In this document: piece after piece, positions 1 to 6,522 of the stretch | Numbering within the stretch: the first letter of the stretch is position 1 | Layout of the letters: each line of letters opens with the position of its first letter | From: an uncultured Dechloromonas sp. | GTDB lineage: Bacteria > Pseudomonadota > Gammaproteobacteria > Burkholderiales > Rhodocyclaceae | NCBI GenBank assembly: GCA_946477505.1 | Contig: CAMKYP010000082.1 | Span: 1 to 11,781, forward strand | Reading direction: 5' to 3' | DNA length: 11,781 bases | Translations under genes and position numbers: made by a program | Notes under the pieces: model-generated | What the model was told of the DNA's origin: nothing | The model's input: the letters and a program-made list of their open reading frames with translations, nothing else | Database searches by the model: none

Positions 1-347
1 CCGATCGGCACGTCGGCAAACGCCTGGTTGCCGAGGAAGTGGTCGGGATGGTGGTGGGTGTTGATGACCAGCACCACCGGCTTGGCACTGACCCGGGCGA
101 TGGCCTGGCGCATCTGCTGTCCGTAGCGCAGCGAGGGGCCGCTGTCGATGACGACGACGCCCTCCGCCCCGACGATGAAACCGGTGTTGACGATATTGCC
201 GCCGTTGCGGGTGTCGAAATCCTCGGTCTTGCCGATGAAGGCATAGACATCCGTGGCGACCGGCCGCGCGACGAGCCGATAGTCGAAATCGTCGGCGCCG
301 AGCGCGCCGGCCAGTACCGCGAGCAGGACGAAGAGCAGGCGCTTCAT
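1..347 (-). CDS. Quinoprotein relay system zinc metallohydrolase (MBL fold), 3' end outside window
   Basis: The first about 115 residues of a secreted metallo-beta-lactamase-fold hydrolase; the C-terminus lies beyond the left edge. The start (MKRLLFVLLAVLAGALGADD) is a typical Sec signal peptide, so the enzyme should act in the periplasm. An early beta-sandwich stretch (NTGFIVGAEGVVVIDSGPS) leads to THHHPDHFLGN (about positions 39-60), the HxHxDH zinc-binding motif of the fold. The ATG overlaps the TGA of the upstream SoxYZ-like gene (ATGA at 344-347), so the two are translationally coupled. This pairing is characteristic of the SoxH-related hydrolases described as quinoprotein relay system zinc metallohydrolases 1 and 2, found only near PQQ dehydrogenases. 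Which of the two types it is cannot be told from this fragment. The natural substrate is not known; hydrolysis of a thioester or persulfide on the partner carrier is an inference from the SoxH relationship. Confidence 0.88.
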   Translation of the reverse strand, partial: MKRLLFVLLAVLAGALGADDFDYRLVARPVATDVYAFIGKTEDFDTRNGGNIVNTGFIVGAEGVVVIDSGPSLRYGQQMRQAIARVSAKPVVLVINTHHHPDHFLGNQAFADVPI

Positions 348-1114
348 TGCTCGATCCTGGCCCGGAAGACGTTGCCGTTGTTGTCGCGGCCGCTCGCCTC
401 CAGCGTACCGCCAGCCGCCCCGCGCTGCAGCGTGAACACCGGGTTCTCGCTGACCGGCTCGTAGGTCTGGACGCGCATCAGGCGCTTGCCGGCGGCATCG
501 GTGAAGTTGATTTCCTCGATGTGGAAGGCCGGCGTTCCGGCGACCAGCCCGGTATCCATCGGATGCACGATGCGCAGGCGGACCCGCCCGGCATTCGGCC
601 CCTGCGACCACTGGCGGCCGCTGACCTCGTTGAGCCGCTTCTGCCATTCCGGCGAGGCGGCGGCGGCCGACGGCGCGGTGCAGCCGCCGCCCACGGTCTC
701 CACCCAGGTGCCGCCGACATGCCAGACGCCGTCGCTGGTACGCACGGCAGCCCGCACCGGCGTGGACTGCTGCAGCTTGACGCGAAAGCCGAGATAGGCC
801 GGCGCCTCTTCCGGGAAAAAGCGCAGCACCTGGACGATGGGATTGAAATCGGCGAAGACCACGACCTCGACAATCCCCGGCAGTGCCGTGGCATCGACCG
901 TGACCGGCACCTGCATCGGGTTTTCCGCCGTCGACGGGGCGACGACCTTGACGCGCGGATCGAAGAGCACGGGCGCCCCGGACAGGAAGGCTTTTTCCAT
1001 GTCCGTCCAGCGCGCCGAGGCGAGCGGGTCGCCGCCCTCCTTGAGGGCGGCTGCTTCAGCCGGCGACATCAGGGCCGCCAGCGCAATGGCCGCAATGGTC
1101 AGGGGATATTTCAT
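344..1114 (-). CDS. Quinoprotein dehydrogenase-associated SoxYZ-like carrier (SoxY-SoxZ fusion)
   Basis: A 256-residue periplasmic protein resembling SoxY and SoxZ of the thiosulfate oxidation complex joined in one chain. ATG at 1114 is chosen because it puts a signal peptide at the N-terminus (MKYPLTIAAIALAALMSPAEA); an upstream TTG at 1132 would only add six charged residues. A GGAG lies 12 bases upstream, a rather long spacing. Residues about 25-140 form the SoxY-like part, ending in VGGGCTAPSA, whose cysteine (residue 145, codon 680-682) matches the carrier Cys of the SoxY swinging arm (GGCGG). Here it is internal and not at the C-terminus, followed by an Ala-rich linker and a SoxZ-like part (about residues 172-256). 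It is the first gene of a leftward operon with the metallohydrolase and has its own sigma-54 promoter. Families of this kind were defined by their link to PQQ dehydrogenases; no sulfur-oxidation genes are visible nearby. The cargo is unknown. Confidence 0.9.
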   Translation of the reverse strand: MKYPLTIAAIALAALMSPAEAAALKEGGDPLASARWTDMEKAFLSGAPVLFDPRVKVVAPSTAENPMQVPVTVDATALPGIVEVVVFADFNPIVQVLRFFPEEAPAYLGFRVKLQQSTPVRAAVRTSDGVWHVGGTWVETVGGGCTAPSAAAASPEWQKRLNEVSGRQWSQGPNAGRVRLRIVHPMDTGLVAGTPAFHIEEINFTDAAGKRLMRVQTYEPVSENPVFTLQRGAAGGTLEASGRDNNGNVFRARIEQ

Positions 1115-1165
1115 GTCTCTGTCTCGCTCCAATCCGCCCTACGGGGCTGTTTGCGGAAGCGTTGT

Positions 1166-1180
1166 GCAAGCGGCATGCCA
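1166..1180 (-). promoter_or_regulatory. Sigma-54 promoter for the SoxYZ-like/metallohydrolase operon
   Basis: Read on the minus strand the site is TGGCAT, five bases, then TTGC, with exactly ten bases between the invariant GG and GC. The sigma-54 consensus is TGGCAC-N5-TTGC, so there is one mismatch, at the last position of the -24 box. The flanks (T before, A after) also fit. The predicted start of transcription is near 1154, leaving a leader of about 40 bases before the ATG at 1114. The orientation is correct for the downstream operon, and it is back to back with another sigma-54 site. Confidence 0.72.
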
Positions 1181-1183
1181 ATC

Positions 1184-1390
1184 CCGCCTCGCCAGGCCCA
1201 AAGCACCGAATGACGGCCGTTCCGGGGCGACAGGCTAAAAATCGCCGCGCCGCCTCCGTAACGAGGTGTGCAACTTTGGAGCAACTGGTGACATTTGAAG
1301 CAGCGCGCCAAGACACAAGTGCTCAACGCCCAGAACCGGCGAAACGGCTGCCTTTCCCCACCCAACGGACGATTCGGGCATATCCACCCA
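1184..1390. promoter_or_regulatory. Spacer between two divergent sigma-54 promoters, probable shared activator region
   Basis: About 210 bases without a credible gene, bounded by the -24 boxes of two outward-facing sigma-54 promoters. Sigma-54 polymerase needs a distant AAA+ activator, so binding sites would be expected here or close by. Visible candidates are weak: a direct repeat GCAACT at 1270-1275 and 1281-1286, spaced 11 bases (one helical turn), and an A-tract at 1237-1241 that could assist bending. No clear IHF consensus or long palindrome was found. The function is inferred from position only. Confidence 0.4.
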
Positions 1391-1392
1391 CT

Positions 1393-1407
1393 TGGCACAG
1401 GCTTTGC
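1393..1407 (+). promoter_or_regulatory. Sigma-54 promoter for the lanthanide-type PQQ alcohol dehydrogenase
   Basis: TGGCAC at 1393-1398, five bases, then TTGC at 1404-1407: a perfect match to the -24/-12 consensus core, including the required ten bases between GG and GC. The predicted transcription start is near 1419, giving a leader of about 106 bases. The site lies in the proper orientation upstream of the dehydrogenase gene, in a gene-free region. Confidence 0.82.
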
Positions 1408-1468
1408 GGATACCCCTCCCGCCAGTGCGCCGATTCAGGGAAAGGAAGGCGGCACGCCGGCGGGACAC

Positions 1469-1496
1469 TCCGGCCACCCGGAAACGGCTGGCCGGA
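1469..1496 (+). promoter_or_regulatory. Hairpin in the dehydrogenase mRNA leader
   Basis: Perfect 8-base arms TCCGGCCA (1469-1476) and TGGCCGGA (1489-1496) enclose a 12-base loop, about 15 bases upstream of the ribosome binding site. It lies in the predicted transcribed leader. With no T-run after it, it is not a terminator; mRNA stabilisation or a protein/RNA-binding role is possible but untested. Confidence 0.5.
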
Positions 1497-1511
1497 ACCA
1501 ATTGGATAACC

Positions 1512-1518
1512 AAGGAGA
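1512..1518 (+). promoter_or_regulatory. Ribosome binding site of the PQQ dehydrogenase
   Basis: AAGGAGA ends six bases before the ATG at 1525. It is close to the ideal Shine-Dalgarno sequence and fixes the start codon. Confidence 0.8.
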
Positions 1519-1524
1519 CAATCC

Positions 1525-3300
1525 ATGCACAGACATACCCCCTTCAAGCGGAGCACCATCGCCCTGCTCGCCGCTGCGATGCTGGCGGGCGGTCAGGCAT
1601 CCGCCGTCGTCACCGACGCGGACATCCTGAACGATGCGGCGACCAAAGGCGACGTCGTCAGCTTCGGCCTCGGCACGCAAGGCCAGCGCTTCAGCCCGAG
1701 CACCCAGATCAACACCAAGACGGTCAAGAACCTGGTGCCGGCCTGGTCGATGTCCTTCGGCGGCGAGAAGCAGCGCGGCCAGGAATCGCAACCGGTCATC
1801 CACAACGGCAAGATGTTCGTCACCGCTTCCTACAGCCGCCTGTTCGCGATGGACGCCAAGACTGGCAAGAAGCTGTGGAAGTACGAGCACCGCCTGCCGG
1901 ACGGCATCATGCCGTGCTGCGACGTGATCAACCGCGGCGCCGCGCTGTACGACAACCTGGTCATCTTCGCCACCCTGGACGCCCAGCTGGTCGCGCTGAA
2001 CCAGGACACCGGCAAGGTCGTGTGGAAGGAAAAGCTTGAAGACTACGCCGCCGGCTACTCCGCCACCGCCGCCCCGATCATCGCCAAGGGCAAGCTGATC
2101 ACCGGCGTCTCCGGCGGTGAATTCGGCGTCGTCGGCCGCATCGACGCGCGCGACCCGAAGACCGGCAAGCTGATCTGGACCCGCCCGACCGTCGAAGGCC
2201 ACATGGGCTACATCATGAAGGACGGCGAAAAGGTCGAGAACGGCATCTCCGGCACGACCAACGCCACCTGGCCGGGCGATCTGTGGAAGACCGGCGGCGC
2301 CGCCACCTGGAACGGCGCCACCTACGATCCGGAAACCAACCTGATTTTCGCCGGCACCGGCAACCCGGCCCCGTGGAACAGCCACCTGCGCCCGGGCGAC
2401 AACCTCTTCTCGTCCTCCACCGTCGCCATCGACGCCGATACCGGCAAGATCGTCTGGCACTACCAGAACACCCCGCACGACGGCTGGGACTTCGACGGCG
2501 TGAACGAATTCGTTTCCTTCGACTACAAGGACCCGAAGACGGGCAAGATCATCAAGGCCGGCGGCAAGGCCGACCGTAACGGCTTCTTCTTCGTCAACGA
2601 CCGCACCAACGGCAAGCTGCTCAACGCCTTCCCCTTCGTCAAGAAGATCACCTGGGCCACCGGCTACGACATGAACACCGGCCGCCCGATCTACACGGCG
2701 GACGGTCGCCCGGGCAACCCGGCGGATGAAGCCGACGGCAAGAAGGGCAAGGTCGTCTTCTCCGCCCCGTCCTTCCTCGGCGGCAAGAACCAGCAGCAGA
2801 TGGCCTACAGCCCGCAGACCGGCCTGTTCTACGTGCCGGCCAACGAGTGGTCGATGGACATCTGGAACGAACCGGTTGCCTACAAGAAGGGCGCCGCCTA
2901 CCTTGGCGCCGGCTTCACCATCAAGGCCATCCACGACGACCACATCGGCGTGCTGCGCGCTGTCGACCCGGCCACCGGCAAGATCGTCTGGGAAAACAAG
3001 AACTACGCTCCGCTCTGGGGTGGCGTGCTGACCACTGCCGGCGGCCTGATCTTCTACGGCACCCCGGAAGGCTTCCTCAAGGGTGTCGACGCCAAGACCG
3101 GCAAGGAACTGTGGTCCTTCCAGACCGGCACCGGCATCGTCGCACCGCCGGTCACCTGGGAACAGGATGGCGAGCAGATGATCGCCGTCACCACCGGCTG
3201 GGGTGGCGCCGTGCCGCTGTGGGGCGGCGACGTCGCCAAGCGCGTGAACTACCTCGAACAGGGTGGTTCGGTGTGGGTCTTCAAGCTGCACAAGGGCTAA
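1525..3300 (+). CDS. PQQ-dependent alcohol dehydrogenase, predicted lanthanide type (PedH/ExaF-like)
   Basis: A complete 591-residue quinoprotein of the methanol/ethanol dehydrogenase family, an eight-bladed beta-propeller that oxidises primary alcohols in the periplasm and passes electrons to cytochrome c. A signal peptide ends at QASA (residue 27). Visible active-site residues: the vicinal Cys131-Cys132 disulfide pair over PQQ, metal-ligand Glu199 (GGEFGVVGR), Trp262 under PQQ, Asn280 (AGTGNPAPW), catalytic Asp322 and Arg351 (ADRNGFF). Two residues after Asp322 is Asp324 (WDFDG, codon 2494-2496); this extra Asp is the known mark of lanthanide-dependent enzymes such as XoxF, ExaF and PedH. 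Propeller W-motifs (DxxTGKxxW) recur throughout. Overall similarity is to the ethanol dehydrogenase branch (VEGHMG, PHDGWDFDG), not to MxaF. It is divergent from the SoxYZ-like operon, preceded by a sigma-54 promoter and followed by a terminator, so it is probably transcribed alone. No cytochrome partner is adjacent. The exact alcohol range is unknown. Confidence 0.93.
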   Translation: MHRHTPFKRSTIALLAAAMLAGGQASAVVTDADILNDAATKGDVVSFGLGTQGQRFSPSTQINTKTVKNLVPAWSMSFGGEKQRGQESQPVIHNGKMFVTASYSRLFAMDAKTGKKLWKYEHRLPDGIMPCCDVINRGAALYDNLVIFATLDAQLVALNQDTGKVVWKEKLEDYAAGYSATAAPIIAKGKLITGVSGGEFGVVGRIDARDPKTGKLIWTRPTVEGHMGYIMKDGEKVENGISGTTNATWPGDLWKTGGAATWNGATYDPETNLIFAGTGNPAPWNSHLRPGDNLFSSSTVAIDADTGKIVWHYQNTPHDGWDFDGVNEFVSFDYKDPKTGKIIKAGGKADRNGFFFVNDRTNGKLLNAFPFVKKITWATGYDMNTGRPIYTADGRPGNPADEADGKKGKVVFSAPSFLGGKNQQQMAYSPQTGLFYVPANEWSMDIWNEPVAYKKGAAYLGAGFTIKAIHDDHIGVLRAVDPATGKIVWENKNYAPLWGGVLTTAGGLIFYGTPEGFLKGVDAKTGKELWSFQTGTGIVAPPVTWEQDGEQMIAVTTGWGGAVPLWGGDVAKRVNYLEQGGSVWVFKLHKG

Positions 3301-3338
3301 ACGGCCTCTCCCTCGGGGCGCGCAAGCGCCTCACCCCC

Positions 3339-3375
3339 ACGGCCCGTCCGCTTCGGCAGTCGGGCCGTTTTTTTT
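3339..3375 (+). terminator. Intrinsic terminator of the PQQ dehydrogenase
   Basis: Arms ACGGCCCG (3339-3346) and CGGGCCGT (3361-3368) pair perfectly around a 14-base loop, and eight T residues run from 3368 to 3375. It starts about 40 bases after the TAA. This is a textbook rho-independent terminator and separates the dehydrogenase from the convergent genes to the right. Confidence 0.9.
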
Positions 3376-3407
3376 GCTTCACGTGCCCCTACCGACCCCG
3401 GCTCGTC

Positions 3408-4217
3408 CTAGGGGGACGCGATTGGCTGTTCAGGGGACAGTAGCGATGCCAGGTGGGCATCGATCTCGTTTGCCATACGACTGACGGACAGCCAAACCGT
3501 ACTCTCCCGCGCGTAGGGCATAGGAGACACGGCGGATACATCCACCCGCTCCAGCCCTGACAGGATGCTCCTTCTCTCGTCCTTGGGAAGGATCGCAACA
3601 TGCTCGAACGCCCGGTGAAACGACTTCGAAAGCACCAGTGTTTTGTCGTCACCCGTGATTTGGGCAGGCAATTCCGCCGGCGAAGCGATTCGCCGATCCA
3701 GGACCGAAAAAACCGGATCAATGCTCTTTTCAAGCTCCATGAATCCCACCAGGACGAGAAGTGCGAAGCCTTGGCCGGGTAGCGCCAGTAAAAAGGCCGA
3801 ACCGATGGGAGCGGTGGTGCGGATTTTCTTGGGTTTCGGCTGCGAAATATTGATTGTCTTTGCGGCTGGCTGCGGCGTGCCGAGGCGCTTTTCCAGGTCC
3901 CTGAGCGTCCTGCGCCGCGATGCGGCATCGCTGGGGGCATCGCGTTCCCAGACGGCGATGTCGCCGCCCGATTTGAGCAGCGAGAGCGCCCTATCCTTCA
4001 CGGCCTCGTTCAGGCGGCCATATCGCCATGCCGTGTCAGCCAGTGCGAAGTACACCAGGCAGGCTGTTTCGGTGTTGCGAAGGAGATCGCCATGGCGATC
4101 CAGGATGTCCTGGCATGAATCGTCAGAAGAAAGCCCTGCCTTCAAGTTCAGGAGGTAGCGATCCCGGACATCGCAAGTCGTGTCATCGGAATATAGACCC
4201 GTTCCCCAAGTACCCAT
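3408..4217 (-). CDS. DUF4259-like protein with possible Imm26-like second half
   Basis: 269 residues, no signal peptide or clear membrane helix, so probably cytoplasmic. The start is the ATG at 4217, four bases after a strong GGGAGGT; an upstream TTG at 4229 lies in front of that site and is discarded. The N-terminus MGTWGTGLYSDDTTCDVRD has the MGxWGxG..xxD pattern of DUF4259-type proteins. Residues about 1-120 are helical; a charged linker (about 120-140, RRRTLRDLEKR and KPKKIR) follows. The second half begins APIGSAFLLALPGQGFALLV, loosely like the opening of Imm26-type immunity proteins (GDVFAIPL..GRYGxGRV). Both matches are from memory of motifs and the second is weak. It could be a stand-alone immunity protein; no toxin is visible. 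GC content is lower than in the flanking dehydrogenase genes. Confidence 0.75.
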   Translation of the reverse strand: MGTWGTGLYSDDTTCDVRDRYLLNLKAGLSSDDSCQDILDRHGDLLRNTETACLVYFALADTAWRYGRLNEAVKDRALSLLKSGGDIAVWERDAPSDAASRRRTLRDLEKRLGTPQPAAKTINISQPKPKKIRTTAPIGSAFLLALPGQGFALLVLVGFMELEKSIDPVFSVLDRRIASPAELPAQITGDDKTLVLSKSFHRAFEHVAILPKDERRSILSGLERVDVSAVSPMPYARESTVWLSVSRMANEIDAHLASLLSPEQPIASP

Positions 4218-4220
4218 GGC

Positions 4221-4227
4221 ACCTCCC
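4221..4227 (-). promoter_or_regulatory. Ribosome binding site deciding the DUF4259-like start
   Basis: On the minus strand GGGAGGT precedes the ATG at 4217 by only three bases. The spacing is short, but the match is strong and no better start exists, so the longer TTG-initiated reading frame is rejected. Confidence 0.6.
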
Positions 4228-4301
4228 AATGTTGTTTAATGCGGCCCGGCGAATGAAAGGGATTTCCCTGTCCAGATGCGGATGCTCAGCCAACGTTGAA
4301 A

Positions 4302-4802
4302 TCAAGCAGTGCCTTCGGGGAACTGCCTGAACGACTTGCGTGATGCGACAACGCTGGCCAGGTAAGCTTTTTCAAAGCATTGAACTTGAGCTGTTTCAAC
4401 GGCATGCGGCAGCTCGATTCGAAGAAAGGCACCGTTGCTGCGAAGTATCTTCAACCGCTGATTTTCCGGAATTCGGTCCATATCAAGCGCATTCGGCATG
4501 CGATGGTGGCTTTGAATGAGTGAAATACCATGCCCTTCGAATTCGGATGAGAGTTCCAGGAAGCGCGGGGTTGGCAGCAAAAGATCATACCCAATCAGAC
4601 GATACTCGGCCGCTATCGAAGGGCCACCTTGACGGATGGGCTGCGCGGTTTCCCACCACTCGAAGCGGGTGTTTGGCATGTGCCCCAGAACCCACACCCA
4701 TGGAACCTGCGGGTGCAGGAATCCGATGAGGTCACCGACGGTCGCCCCGTGTACATAGAGCGTCTCAACTCCCTCTGTTTCCAGAATTTCAGGCCCGCTC
4801 AT
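4302..4802 (-). CDS. Hypothetical protein, 166 residues
   Basis: I do not recognise this protein. It has no signal peptide and no membrane helix, and is likely a soluble cytoplasmic protein. Notable are two Trp-rich patches (PQVPWVWVLGH, residues 32-42, and RFEWWETAQP, about 46-55) and a His pair in QSHHRMPN. The ATG at 4802 is preceded by a weak AGGT. It stands 84 bases upstream of the DUF4259-like gene in the same direction, so the two may be co-transcribed. Size, lack of features and setting fit an accessory or immunity-type gene, but nothing specific supports a function. Confidence 0.6.
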   Translation of the reverse strand: MSGPEILETEGVETLYVHGATVGDLIGFLHPQVPWVWVLGHMPNTRFEWWETAQPIRQGGPSIAAEYRLIGYDLLLPTPRFLELSSEFEGHGISLIQSHHRMPNALDMDRIPENQRLKILRSNGAFLRIELPHAVETAQVQCFEKAYLASVVASRKSFRQFPEGTA

Positions 4803-4916
4803 GAGTACCTAACATAGATTTATGGACTCCCCGTCTTGCAAATGATTCCGATGATCAGCCGTAACGCCGCATGCTACCCCCATTGGCTGCCATCCCCTCG
4901 CTATTCCGCTATGCGA

Positions 4917-5246
4917 CTAGAGAGGGAGATGCTTCAGCCACCGAAAACCGATGTACCCAAGCATGGCTCCTACCAGTGCGATCAGCACGTACAACGCGGC
5001 TGAAGCACCTGCGATGGCGGCAACCGTAATGCCCGCCGCAGAACCGACAAGCATTCGGTGCCAGGCGCCAACCACGGGGCGGCGGTCATCGTCGACGAGG
5101 TGCAGATAAAACATGGTCGCGACAACGACGAAAATTCCGGCAAGAGGACGAACGGGAGCCGGGTCGCAACACGAGCCGGGCAGGAAACTGAAGGCAGTAA
5201 ACAACGCCCCCAAAATTGCGGCAAGACCCAGTTCAGCCCAGCGCAT
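4917..5246 (-). CDS. Small integral membrane protein, unknown function
   Basis: 109 residues with about three to four hydrophobic helices: about 5-23 (ELGLAAILGALFTAFSFLP), 33-50 (PLAGIFVVVATMFYLHLV), 64-84 (MLVGSAAGITVAAIAGASAAL) and 85-103 (YVLIALVGAMLGYIGFRWL). A charged turn, DDDRRP, sits between helices two and three, and a Cys pair lies near residue 26. The start is the ATG at 5246, placed five bases after a perfect GGAGG; the open frame continues upstream to 5333 but those codons lack a good ribosome site and look non-coding. It lies 87 bases downstream of the flavodoxin-fold gene. The family is not recognised. Confidence 0.68.
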   Translation of the reverse strand: MRWAELGLAAILGALFTAFSFLPGSCCDPAPVRPLAGIFVVVATMFYLHLVDDDRRPVVGAWHRMLVGSAAGITVAAIAGASAALYVLIALVGAMLGYIGFRWLKHLPL

Positions 5247-5333
5247 GCATTCCTCCATGGGCCAAGCCGCGGACGCTCCGTTTGCGGCATATCCCTTGGA
5301 ACGCCGGGTCAAGCAGCAGATGGGAAATGACAA

Positions 5334-5924
5334 CTACCATTTCGAAAGGGTTTTCTCGATACGTGCACAGAATGACAGAACTTGAGGTTGCGTCAGAGAT
5401 TCCGCCTTGTAAAGCGATTGCATTTCAAGCCGGCAGTTCGGCGCACAAGTTCCCAACAGAGCGGTCTTTAGTACACGTTTCACCGGCTGCCGCAGCACCA
5501 GGCGATCAACCCACCAGGGCGAGCCGAGAGAAGTCAGCACCAACGCTCTTTCGAGATTATCGAGCTTTGGCTTGATTGGGCCGAAATCGGTGGCGTGATC
5601 GTAGGCGACTCCGGGAGCCCATACTCGGTCAAACCACCCTTTCAAGATGGCAGGAAAACCAAACCACCAGGTAGGAAAGACAAGCACCAACGCATCGGCG
5701 GAAAGCAGACGGTCGATTTGATCCTGAACGGCAGCCGATGCAAACGCTGGACGGTAGTAGCTTTGGCGCTCATCGAGCGTGAGCGCGGGAGAGAACCCGG
5801 AAAGATAGAGGTCCTCGATGATCACTTCGTGACCTTTCCCTCTCAATGCGGCAATCGCGGACTGGGCCATCGTATGGCACAAGCTGTCGGTATTCGGATG
5901 TGCAATGACGACGAGGCATTTCAT
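5334..5924 (-). CDS. Flavodoxin-fold NAD(P)H oxidoreductase (quinone reductase/MdaB-KefF type)
   Basis: 196 residues of the Flavodoxin_2 family: cytoplasmic FMN/FAD enzymes that reduce quinones with NAD(P)H in two-electron steps. The N-terminus MKCLVVIAHPNTDSLCH gives the first beta strand and the phosphate-binding region of the flavin (HPxxxS). LSADALVLVFPTWWFGFPAILKGWFDRVW (about residues 74-102) is the family hallmark, with the Pro-x-Trp-Trp flavin loop and the helix of the dimer interface. VLTSLGSPWWVDRL (about 149-162) is the second flavin loop; the usual GG is replaced by GS followed by PWW. A C-terminal helix follows. No strong ribosome site is visible before the ATG at 5924. A link to quinone stress or to the neighbouring membrane protein is possible but unproven. 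Confidence 0.9.
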   Translation of the reverse strand: MKCLVVIAHPNTDSLCHTMAQSAIAALRGKGHEVIIEDLYLSGFSPALTLDERQSYYRPAFASAAVQDQIDRLLSADALVLVFPTWWFGFPAILKGWFDRVWAPGVAYDHATDFGPIKPKLDNLERALVLTSLGSPWWVDRLVLRQPVKRVLKTALLGTCAPNCRLEMQSLYKAESLTQPQVLSFCARIEKTLSKW

Positions 5925-6002
5925 GACTCAAGCAATGGAGGCAGGCGAGGCAAGTGAGGGAAGCGACTCAGGGGGCCGGGGCAAGCGGCATTGATCGCAA
6001 TG

Positions 6003-6302
6003 TCAGGCTTCATCCTCTTCCGGTGGCGCAAGCTCTCGCTTCCACGGACTGTTTTCATCCTGGCGCCACGCAACCCAACCGGGAGGAAGATCGGCGAAAT
6101 CACGCATCGTTGGGTCGATTTCCAGAACATGGCTTAGGCAGACGATGCGTGCATCGTCTGCCTGTGCGTCGAGAGTGTCATGGAACTGCCAACCGTGGTC
6201 ATCTTCGTCATGGGAAACAAACAGGATGGGTTTTTTGCTCTCTATCACCCCGCGTGTGACAAAAGTTGCACAGTTGGGTGGTTGGTCAAAGGGCCATTTC
6301 AT
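6003..6302 (-). CDS. Conserved hypothetical protein, 99 residues
   Basis: A small acidic soluble protein. The core CATFVTRGVIESKKPILFV followed by SHDEDDHGWQFHD, then DDARIVCLSHVLEIDPTMRDFADLPPGW, is a pattern I have seen in stand-alone bacterial hypothetical proteins (SHDxDDxxWQF...LxDLPxGW), but I know of no assigned function. ATG at 6302 is the first good start; the ribosome site is weak. It lies about 80 bases upstream of the flavodoxin-fold gene in the same direction. Such small proteins occur among immunity-like genes; that reading is a guess. Confidence 0.72.
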   Translation of the reverse strand: MKWPFDQPPNCATFVTRGVIESKKPILFVSHDEDDHGWQFHDTLDAQADDARIVCLSHVLEIDPTMRDFADLPPGWVAWRQDENSPWKRELAPPEEDEA

Positions 6303-6522
6303 GATGGATTGGGTCTCATGGCAGGGAGGATGCCTTGAAGGCGGGGGTCAAATACGCGCGGACATGCTTTCCGGGAAAATATTACCCGAATGACATTTAA
6401 TATGACGGCGAACAAGATAGCGTCGCACTTTACTTCGGCTGCCAAGTACCTCAAGACTAGCGGTAACGGAATCATGCGTTCCAAGAATTGAATTCACCGG
6501 CTGCCTTACAGAATGGGATGGG
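6303..6522. other. 220-base gap without a supported gene
   Basis: No reading frame here looks coding. The sequence changes from GC-rich near 6340-6365 to AT-rich near 6375-6415. A small inverted repeat GCCTT-G-AAGGC occurs at 6332-6342, followed by GGGGGTCAAATACG, which loosely resembles the GGGGTCAxxT core of some REP-type repeats. No T-run terminator or clear promoter is seen. Confidence 0.4.

Noticed and set aside
1435..3291. A 618-codon open frame on the minus strand opposite the first PQQ dehydrogenase
   Set aside because: It is antisense to a gene with unmistakable homology; its composition (Val/Ala/Gly/Asp-rich, no domains) is the usual mirror of G/C-biased third codon positions.
3384..3394. 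TGCCCCTACCG occurs after the first dehydrogenase and, on the minus strand, at 10483-10493 after exaA
   Set aside because: An 11-base match between two places in a window of this size is expected by chance several times; nothing around it is conserved.
4803..4916. Possible integron attC site: GTTAGGT just before the 166-residue gene fits the GTTRRRY core
   Set aside because: No partner RYYYAAC core or paired L boxes were found in the gap, and the other gaps of the block lack core sites, so the block is not supported as a cassette array.
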